From Salvia splendens (Eukaryota > Streptophyta > Magnoliopsida > Lamiales > Lamiaceae): a stretch of DNA of 64,000 bases. The stretch spans positions 16,973,901 through 17,037,900 of the forward strand of contig NC_056042.1 of NCBI RefSeq assembly GCF_004379255.2, written 5' to 3'. Within the stretch, counting starts at the first letter, position 1. Each line of letters opens with the position of its first letter. Positions 56,569-64,000 of the stretch are shown here, piece after piece. Below the pieces are notes generated by a model that was not told the DNA's origin, searched no databases, and was given only the letters and a program-made list of their open reading frames with translations. The translations under genes and the position numbers were made by a program.

Positions 56569-58152
56569 CTAAGTAGAAGTAAGATGTAAGTTTCCACAAT
56601 CAAAATCAGCCATTCTAACAAAAGGCTCAACAGTAAACTTGGACAAAAACATCTTCCTGAAAAAGGACACAAATCTGTTATCAGTCTCTTGCAAGATACC
56701 AACAACATATGCTGTACTGACAAGACTAAAGCTTCTCCATCTCCTCTCTCTCCCGAACCAGTCCAACCCTTTCTCCATTTTCACGTAGTCCTCCTCGTCA
56801 CCCACTTCAGATAGAGCTTCGCCCAGACACCTTGCAAGAACCACGGAATCCTCTATAGCAGAACATGCTCCTTGACCTAAGTCCGGAGTCATCGGATGCA
56901 AGGCATCCCCGAGCACACACACACCCTTCTTCACAATGTTTCCAAACAAAATGTCCCATGGCGATCTAAACTTTAGATGCGCCAATGAGACGCTATCTAG
57001 CTCCGTCCTCTCTACTACATCCAACACATGGTTGTGTGCAGTGCTGATTTTACTCATCACAAACTGCTTCATTTTCACGGGATCACGCTCGCTCTCATCA
57101 TCTGTGCCAAACCCAAACCATGAGTTTATGAAGAGACACAAATTAGAGGAAATCAGTGACTCACATTTGAATAGTGATGGAGTGAAAGTGCAGAACCAGT
57201 ATACGCCCTTGTCATCACAAGGTGCAAAACCAAGGCGCACGCCTCCACCAAAGTAGGCATAGAGCTTCGGCTCGAAGCCATGGCCTTCTGGATACACCAC
57301 GTAGCCTCTGATGGCTGCTCGCCCAGCGCTGATTGGACTCTTGAGCCCCATCCATTTTGCCACCATTGAATTCACTCCATCACATCCCAGCAATGCCTAA
57401 TTTTGATTTTTGTGTTACGACAACATATAATTTGTTATTTAAAAATTTTGTAGATTAAACTGAATCTATTTCTCTAACCTTAGCTCGGTAAACAGAGCCA
57501 TGTGCAAGATGAACTAGTTTGAAGTTACCAGATTCCTGAATGTTAACAATCTTGGAAGAATATCTCACACTCTCCCGTGGCAATTCTCTCTCTAGAAGTT
57601 CCAGTAAATCTGTTCTTTTCACACATCTGCTCTCAAACTGGCCACTACATGTAAGTAATTATTATGCCTAAGCATTAACAAATAGGAGTACTAATTAAAC
57701 AGGACTAAAAATAAAAAAGGAGACAAGGAGTTACAGCTTGAAATCTGTGTGGGAAGAGCTGGAATCCAAGCAACCGACTTGAAAACTAATAGCAATAGTA
57801 GAAAAAGAAGAAAATGAGCAAGATGATATGAGAGAACTAATAGAGTGAGAGGCACACCCTTGAATTGGGAGAGATTTGGCCCTCATGGCGTCCCCGATTC
57901 CAAGAGCATCTAGAGCTATCCACGCATTCGTCCACATGGTGAGGGCGAAGCCCGTGGATCTTAATTCATCAGACGACTCCAAAACCAGACTCCGGATGCC
58001 CAACCTACCGCAGCATGAAAGGATCATTTTGTCAACCATCAAATTGAAACGAACAAGAATTACCTGTGCAGGCCAAGAGCTGTAGTAAGCCCAGCAATGC
58101 CGCCTCCAACTATCAGAATATCTTGCTCCTCGATCCTACCTTCCACTTCCAT
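56569..58152 (-). CDS. FAD-dependent monooxygenase, six exons, apparently intact
   Basis: Exons (minus strand) 58152-58064, 58004-57858, 57785-57735, 57644-57479, 57396-57165, 57101-56569; all introns are GT-AG and phases join. Coding length 1218 bp gives 405 residues, normal for the plant MO1/CTF2-type flavoprotein hydroxylase family (PF01494). Motifs: dinucleotide fold DILIVGGGIAGLTTALGLHR near the N-terminus, GFALTMWTNAWIALDALG, DG motif GCDGVNSMVAKWMG, and FAD-ribityl motif GDALHPMTPDLGQGACSAIE. It would use FAD and NAD(P)H to hydroxylate an unknown, probably small aromatic or specialised substrate. No transit peptide is evident. An in-frame upstream Met at 58246 would add 32 residues; the MEVEG start fits the family better. 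Substrate cannot be inferred. Confidence 0.88.
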
Positions 58153-58547
58153 CTTAACATGGGAGGATTGGATGTGTGTGGATCGCTTTTTATTTTCTAT
58201 AGCGGAAGACAAAACCAAATTGGCTTCCGCATCCAACTTGGAACGCACTTTAAGATTTGAATATTTCTTTATTTATTTAACTTTTTATTATTCCCATACC
58301 GAGTTTTTTATTACATGATTCACTATTAATTAGCTTCAGTTTTTAGATTGTAAATAACTTTTCGTTTAATAAATATAAATACAATTTTTTATAGGGTGAA
58401 CTATATGAATGTACCTTATCTTTCATTCGCCTACTTGATATTTATTTTATACTATCTTTTTAGTACTCCATAATAAAAATAACTCTAGGTATCAAACATA
58501 TAATATTTTGATTATAGAGAATATTTTTAGAAATTTCAATTAACTAG
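58153..58547. other. Upstream region of the monooxygenase gene
   Basis: About 400 bp of AT-rich DNA. A TATA-like CTATAGAAAATAAA on the minus strand lies some 40 bp before the ATG. It is too close for a normal leader, so the promoter remains unplaced. Confidence 0.3.
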
Positions 58548-58549
58548 TA

Positions 58550-58744
58550 CTCTCTCCGTTTCTTGTTAATAGAGACATTTCTTTTCAACACGGAGTTTAA
58601 GAATAATGTGTTAAATGTATGTTGGAAAAAATAAGAAAGAATAAAGTAAAAGTGATAATTATTTTTTGCCAAAAATAGAAATGACTCAATTAACTTGAAA
58701 CTTTCTTAAATAAAAAAATAAATCTATTAACATGGAACGGAGAG
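58550..58744. mobile_element. Stowaway-like MITE upstream of the monooxygenase gene
   Basis: CTCTCTCCGTTTCTTGTTAATAGAG and CTATTAACATGGAACGGAGAG are inverted ends, with TA on both sides (58548-58549 and 58745-58746). About 400 bp upstream of the gene start, so it could influence expression. Confidence 0.82.
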
Positions 58745-58754
58745 TACCATACAT

Positions 58755-58920
58755 GTGCTTTTTTTCCTTCCTTTCTTATTTCTTTTTTTCTTCTTTAGTT
58801 TCTTCTTTTTTCTTTTTTTTTTCTTCATTTTCTTCTTTCTTTTTAGTGTTTTATCTTCCTTTCTTAGTTCTACATAGTTTATGTTTCCTCTTTTTTCTTC
58901 TTTTTTTTCGTATTCGTTTT
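58755..58920 (+). repeat. Polypyrimidine tract
   Basis: About 165 bp of nearly pure T/C (CTTTTTTTCCTTCC, TTCTTCTTTT), producing a spurious Phe/Ser-rich ORF. Confidence 0.8.
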
Positions 58921-60325
58921 AGTGTTTTATACATACATCTAATTACATTCATAATATAAATCAACAACACACTTAATTAAATTAATTATTTGAAGTAATT
59001 AAATCAATTGGATGTTTTTTTATTAAATTATTTTATACTCATTTTAGGGTTGAAAGACCTAGCAAGAAATATTCAACTTTTTAATTAATTTAATATAAAA
59101 TAATAATAATGATTATTATTATATAATTATATGATTTATAATTTAAATAATTATATTATAATTATTTATTAATTAGTACTAGTTTTTAGTATTATAATAA
59201 TAATAATATTATCATCATGATTAAATATAGTTATAACTATAATTATAATCGTGGAATGATCCACTGTGAGCGCCTCTCCTATACAATTCGCACTCTCTTT
59301 TTCTGTATTTTTTTATTCACAATTCTGCGTTTTCTCCGTCTCTTTTTCATTAAACAATTTTCAGTTTCAATTCTATGCCTATTTTCTCTTGCTCAATTCT
59401 AATTTTCTCTCAATAATGCTTCTGTCAATTGCCATTCACAGCTAACTTTGAACCCCTAAGCTGAATGCCAAATTTATTCTCAAATTTTTACTCTTTCAAT
59501 TTTTGAAACTATTAGCCTCTGAATTTGAATTTGATACTTTAGCATGGATTTCTCACAAAAAAGTTCTCAGATTTCTTAGAGATTACAAGCATAGAGATTT
59601 CTGTGTTGGAGAAAAAAAGTTGTGGAATCTCAATTTCTCTTATTCATATCTCTTGTCTTCCGATTCATCGTAGAATTTGAGTTGGAGAAAAAAGTTGTTG
59701 AATCTCAATTTCTCTGCGTGGGGTTTTAATCTCTTGGCAAATTTGAGATTTTTGAAATAGTAATAGGAGTGAGAACTTACAAGCAGATGTGTTGTGGAAT
59801 TTGAGTTTGGAGAAAAATACTTTGTGAAATTTCAATATGGAGAAGAAAACGATGTAGGGAGAATTGAGCTGATATGTTATGCATTAAAAAGCTTTTGCAG
59901 ATGAATAATTTAAATCGCTAGTGCTCAAGATTAGATTTGTCCAGAAAGAGGAGAAAGTTTAATGGAGTAATAAAAAACTGAAAAATTAAATGAAAAAAGG
60001 AAGTGGCGCTCAATGTAATCGCCCAACAGAATATTAAAAAGTAAATTAATTATTAATTTATAAAATCAAAATAATAATATTAATATTGATTAATAATAAT
60101 AGTATAAAGAGTGAAGAGAATGAGCAAAGATATTAATATATCATTTTGATACTAGTTTTGTATATGCTCAAAATATCTTCTATGACATAAACGGGAAAAT
60201 GTATTTGTTTAGAAGACATTTTAGGGTGAAAATCGTATCAGGTACCAAAAATGAGATTTATAAATACAAAAATCGATATAAAATAAAGATCAGATAACAT
60301 TTATGTACGAAAGTGAAAGATCAGA
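58921..60325. other. AT-rich non-coding DNA
   Basis: Includes an ATTATTAT/TAATAATA-rich patch (59090-59240). Between about 59255 and 60030 a segment starts CACTGTGAGCGCCTCTCC and ends AAGGAAGTGGCGCTCAATG, whose ends are partly inverted copies (GAGCGCC), possibly an unclassified MITE. No genes. Confidence 0.4.
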
Positions 60326-60327
60326 TA

Positions 60328-60539
60328 CTTCCTCCGTCTCATTCAAGATGTCCACCTTACCTTTTTAGTTTGTCATATTCAAGATGTCCACTTTTTATAT
60401 TTGAAATTAAATCTCTCTCTCATCTTTCCTCATTAAAATATTCTATTACTTTTTCCAATCTATTTTATCACACACAACTATTCAACCTAAAACTCCATGC
60501 CACTCAAGAATGTCGCAATCTTGAGTGAAACAGATAGAG
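60328..60539. mobile_element. Stowaway-like MITE
   Basis: CTTCCTCCGTCTCATTCAAG at the left, CTTGAGTGAAACAGATAGAG at the right, TA duplicated (60326-60327 and 60540-60541). Confidence 0.82.
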
Positions 60540-60541
60540 TA

Positions 60542-62087
60542 CCATTTATGTAGTTCACTCTTTATTATATTATGAGTTTTTTTATTTTCAAATTTCTTGT
60601 ATATAAAAGTGAATTTTATTTGTATAAATGTTGGCTCATATAAACTTAAAGATGATTTCAAAATAGCAATTTATAAATACAAATTAATAAACAAATCGAG
60701 GAATAGATAGCTTTTCGTTATTGAAATAAAACCATAATACAATATAACTGATAATAAAAGATTAAAGAACTTAAAAATTATTTTTATACTATTGACTTAA
60801 ACAACAAAAAATAATTAATATATACCTTTGTTTTTAATCAAATATGATTAACTTGAATCTATAACAACTACTAAAATGTTTGAGCATTCAATGGATCCTC
60901 TCACATAACTTGCACCATAATATTAGAATTAATTCTTACATAATGATGTCAATATAATATATTATCATGCCCTAATTATTTTTGTTATTACAACTAATCA
61001 TAAATATATATTCTAAAAACAAATAAATAAACAAATTCGAATACAATCAAAATTAAAAATATAATTTGAAAACATAGCTTGACATTAAATAAAATACACC
61101 ACTTTTTGAATTTTAAAGCAAATAGAATGTATAAATAATTAATCCATAAAATTAATTGTTGTTAAATATAAGGGTCTCAATATGTAAAACATAACAACTA
61201 GCTACAAAATTAAGGTATATACCGTAAAATATAAATATAATTATATAGTATAAAATATATTTTAAACTATAAAATCTATTGTGAAATATAAATATATTTT
61301 GTATATTTTATACATTTTTAAATTATAAAATCTATTGTGAAATATAAATATAAAATATATTTAATATATTTTTTAAATTATAAAATAAATAATATTCTAA
61401 AAATTCAAATAATCTATTTTCATTGATGTTAAAAGTCAGGTATACCGCAAAAATATGATATACCGAACTTCGGTACAGTATACAAAAATTTTTGGTAAGG
61501 TAAAAGTATGATTTTTCGCATACCGAATTTACGATAAGGTATACGATATGGTGGTTTTGGTAAGATATAACGTACCTACCGACTCCTAAAATTTATAATC
61601 TGTTTGTTCCCATCACTTATCTCATGTTATCATTGTAAGATCTCGACCATTAAAGGTTATATTTTATTTTATTATTAAATCCCAACCATTAAATGTCATT
61701 TTAATAAAAAAAATTTGGATAAATGATTCTCAAATTACATTAAGTTAATCCATACATGTTTTATTATAAAAACAGAACTCACGTTTTTCACAAACTTAAG
61801 TTACATTTCTTAAAATTCGAACAAGGAATTTAGTCCTTTACAAATAAATCTCTACTTCTTTACTATTATATCGTTATCATGTGAAAAACATAGCATGAAT
61901 CAAAGAAGTTTCCAGCCCAAGGAAAAGGAGGTACGGGATAGAATATGATGTTTTACACAGTTACAAAATGCGAGTCCTCTATTATAATATAGCCAGTTAT
62001 CATTTTAATCAAGCATGCTGTACGGTGCCGCGCATCTAACACACACTCAACCTCACAAATTTCTCGTATGAAGGATAGCTAATAACG
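60542..62087. other. AT-rich non-coding DNA with short tandem repeats
   Basis: 61215-61390 holds two to three diverged copies of a unit with TATAAAATCTATTGTGAAATATAAATAT. 61435-61590 has repeated GGTATACCG/GGTATACGATATGG motifs, likely a MITE remnant. No ORF. Confidence 0.5.
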
Positions 62088-62165
62088 CTAATCTTCAGTA
62101 AGCACAGCAGCAGTCAGGCCATTTTCGTCAGAGAAGAATTCTCCAAATCTCGTCTCCTGCAACAC
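62088..62165 (-). other. Possible terminal exon of an unrecognised host gene
   Basis: Minus strand reads VLQETRFGEFFSDENGLTAA and a few more residues to a TAG at 62088, with non-repetitive base composition and amino-acid content resembling real coding. A splice acceptor could be the AG at about 62169. The remaining exons would have to lie to the right, beyond element 3. Protein not recognised. Confidence 0.25.
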
Positions 62166-62351
62166 GTTTCTCCAGAATTACTTGAGGTGATGAATCTGAA
62201 ACAACCTATTACTACTTATGTTGCATAACATCAAAACCAGTCCCTCTACAAGCTGAAGCCTAATGCTTCAAGAAGCAACCCGCCAAATACATATATAACC
62301 GAGACCTACTGTTGAGATGTGACAGGGAAGATAGAAAATGAGGCATTATTA

Positions 62352-64000
62352 GGCCACCCGCAGCGCGTCACGCGGGTGGCTCGTAACCCGTCACGCCGGG
62401 ACGAGACGGCGGCGAGACGCGTTGCAGCGTCCCGTCTCGTCCCCAGCCCGCCGAGCGTCCCGTCCCTCCGAGACGGATGGCGAGCCGTCTCGCCACGCGC
62501 CCGCCCGACATGGCGCGCTCCGGCGCCATGCGTGACGCCCACTCGCCGGCCCGCGAGTGGGCATCGTCACGCTGACGCAACAAATCATTTTTTTAAATTC
62601 GAATTTAATAAAATAATAAAAAATCAAAAACGGTAATATTACCGTTTTTTCGACCGTTTTTTCTTTTTAATTTTTATTTTTTTATTTTTTTTTATTTTTT
62701 ACTCTATAAATTCTCCTAATTCATCCTCATTTCACACACAAATACACATCTATTCTTCCCAAATCATCTCCATTTCCTCTCTAATTTTCATATAACCTCT
62801 CATCACAAAATGTCCAGCGACGGAAACTCTGGCGGTGGCGGCTCCGGCAGGTTTGACATCAACGCGTTCGGCAACTGGGGGCATGTACAATGTCCTGGCT
62901 GGTGGTTCTGGTTTGTCGACGCCGGGCACCCAGGGTTCGTCGACGCCGGGGGTACCAACCACCCCATTTTGATGTGGATGCATACGCTCGTCCCTCCGCC
63001 CCGAGGTATTCGCAGGGATTATCCCAGATTCGGGAGGATTATTCGGTTGAACCCACTCCGGAAGGAGGCCGAGGCGGTGGAGGCTCCAGGGCGGAGGCGG
63101 ACGAGGAGGAGGAGGAGGATCTAGGCCGGTATCCGTACAGCCCCAAGGAAACGCTGGCTGTGTACAACGCCTGGATCAGCGTCTCGTACGATCCCATCGT
63201 CGGGAATCAACAATCCTGGAAGTGCTTATGGGAAAAGGTCACCGAGGCCTACCATGAGATTAAGCCGAAGGGGTCCCGCCGCCGCACATTTAAGATGCTC
63301 CGCGCTCACTTTGATCGAGTCGACAGAGAGGTCAAAAAATTCTGCGCCATCAACAAGAGTGAAGCGGCTCATTACCAAAGCGGAGCCATGGGAGCCGACA
63401 TTCTGAGGTCGGCTTTGCGAGTCTACTTCGACAACACCGCCAAACAATTTAAACATGTCGATGTTTGGGAGGTCGTCAAAGACGAGGAAAGGTGGGCCGG
63501 CGGTGTCCGGTCCAGCTCGGGCTCGACCTCGAAGCGCACGAAGCACACGGAGGGTGGCCAATACTCGTCTAGTGAGGGCGGTTCGGGCAGCGCCGCACAA
63601 GAGTTTGCCTCGCAGGAGGTTGAGGGCATGGCAGACGATGCCGGGGGGTCCTCCCGTGGGCGCCGTCGGCCGCAAGGGAGAAATGCGGCGAAGGCGGCTA
63701 GAGGGAGGAGGGGTAGAGCCGAATCAAGCCAGGCGGGCTCGGGCTCGGGGGCACAATGTACATGACCGCCACAATGGCGGACACTTCCCGCATGACGCCT
63801 CCCCAATACCAAGCCTATCTTGCCGAAATTGAGTTTATGGCAAGACAACTTGGTATTCCGCCTCCAGGTGGCTTCAGTGCACCTCCACCGCCTTCGGGGG
63901 ATGATTCGCCGGCGGAGTAGTTTTTTTTTATTTTCTATAAAATTGTATTTTAAATTATGTAATTTTTATTTTTTTTAGGATTTTAATTATGTGTTTTTTT
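62352..64000 (+). mobile_element. Element 3: Harbinger-like element, right end outside window
   Basis: Left end GGCCACCCGCAGCG preceded by TTA (62349-62351). Very GC-rich first 230 bp with many GACGGCG/CGTCTCG strings, then an AT-rich promoter part, one Myb/SANT-NAM-associated gene, and the TTTTAGGATTTTAATTATGT-type 3' region also seen in element 2. No transposase. Another copy-class of the same superfamily as elements 1 and 2. Confidence 0.75.
62810..63920 (+). pseudogene. Myb/SANT-like, NAM-associated protein carried by element 3
   Basis: ATG at 62810 (MSSDGNSGGGGSGRFDINAF). Frame changes near 62880 and 62975 in the Gly/Ser/Pro-rich N-terminus lead to the main frame (to 63765): acidic run, SANT-like YPYSPKETLAVYNAWISVSY and WKCLWEKVTEAYHEIKPKG, RRTFKMLRAHFDRVDREVKK, ADILRSALRVYFDNTAKQFK with HVDVWEVVKDEERW (NAM-associated region), Ser-rich basic tail with RRRPQGRN. 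A last frame change near 63758 gives the C-terminus TPPQYQAYLAEIEFMARQLG and a stop at 63918-63920. Otherwise the best preserved of the three TE-borne genes. Three frame changes mean it is a pseudogene or that the sequence has errors. Confidence 0.75.

Larger units (their letters stand above)
47039..57553. repeat. Right arm of large inverted duplication
   Basis: Reverse complement of 21571-32204. It starts in the Tat gag leader (GTGAGGAAGCT) and ends in exon 4 of the monooxygenase, after which the gene continues normally to its start. Differs from the left arm by many single-base indels and a deletion of about 110 bp in the element 1 gene. Confidence 0.9.

Noticed and set aside
58732..58959. 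Phe/Ser-rich 75-codon frame with hydrophobic character
   Set aside because: Translation of a polypyrimidine tract.
59255..60030. A further DNA transposon with GAGCGCC ends
   Set aside because: Only a short partial inverted match and no target duplication could be seen; left as a remark in the intergenic entry.
1..64000. CRISPR array, tRNA, rRNA or bacterial operon
   Set aside because: No spaced identical short repeats, cloverleaf or rRNA sequence recognised; introns and retroelements show plant nuclear DNA.

Overview
This is a stretch of plant nuclear DNA, from a eudicot. The evidence is dense nested LINEs and Ty3/gypsy LTR retrotransposons with plant-type primer-binding sites, Stowaway-type MITEs, PIF/Harbinger-like elements carrying Myb/SANT + NAM-associated genes, an endogenous caulimovirid fragment, and one GT-AG intron-bearing host gene of the plant FAD monooxygenase family. 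The element mix would suit an asterid such as a member of Lamiales, but that is a weak guess. There are no bacterial operons, rRNA, tRNA or CRISPR features. About nine tenths of the window is transposon-derived.

Layout. 1-12298: a plus-strand LINE (LINE-A) interrupted exactly in its RNase H domain by a Ty3/gypsy element (Gypsy-1, 3963-11614). Gypsy-1 has a 3.4 kb 5' LTR, an extra ORF before gag, and an internal deletion that leaves only the end of the 3' LTR. 12299-12688: a caulimovirid coat-protein fragment caught between two LINE tails. 12689-21570: a minus-strand LINE (LINE-B) whose 5' side is a three-fold tandem array of a 1.47 kb unit fusing endonuclease to the end of ORF1. 21571-32204: left arm of a large inverted duplication. 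32205-47038: spacer with MITEs, a 1.76 kb A/C-rich degenerate repeat and a permuted single-LTR gypsy element (Gypsy-2). 47039-57553: right arm of the inverted duplication. 57554-58152: 5' exons of the monooxygenase gene, present only here. 58153-62351: AT-rich DNA with MITEs. 62352-end: a third Harbinger-like element.

The arms. Each arm carries the monooxygenase gene (complete on the right, 5'-truncated on the left). Next to it are two nested Harbinger-like elements, one of which is split by a Tat-type LTR retrotransposon with two RNase H domains and an integrase but no protease or reverse transcriptase. The left retrotransposon copy has both LTRs and a perfect 5-bp target duplication. The right copy is cut off in its leader next to an unrelated LTR. 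The arms share stop codons and deletions but differ by many one-base indels, densest near the breakpoints, so a recent duplication and an assembly artefact must both be considered.

The only apparently functional host gene is the six-exon, 405-residue FAD monooxygenase on the minus strand (56569-58152). All other coding material is mobile-element-derived and mostly broken.
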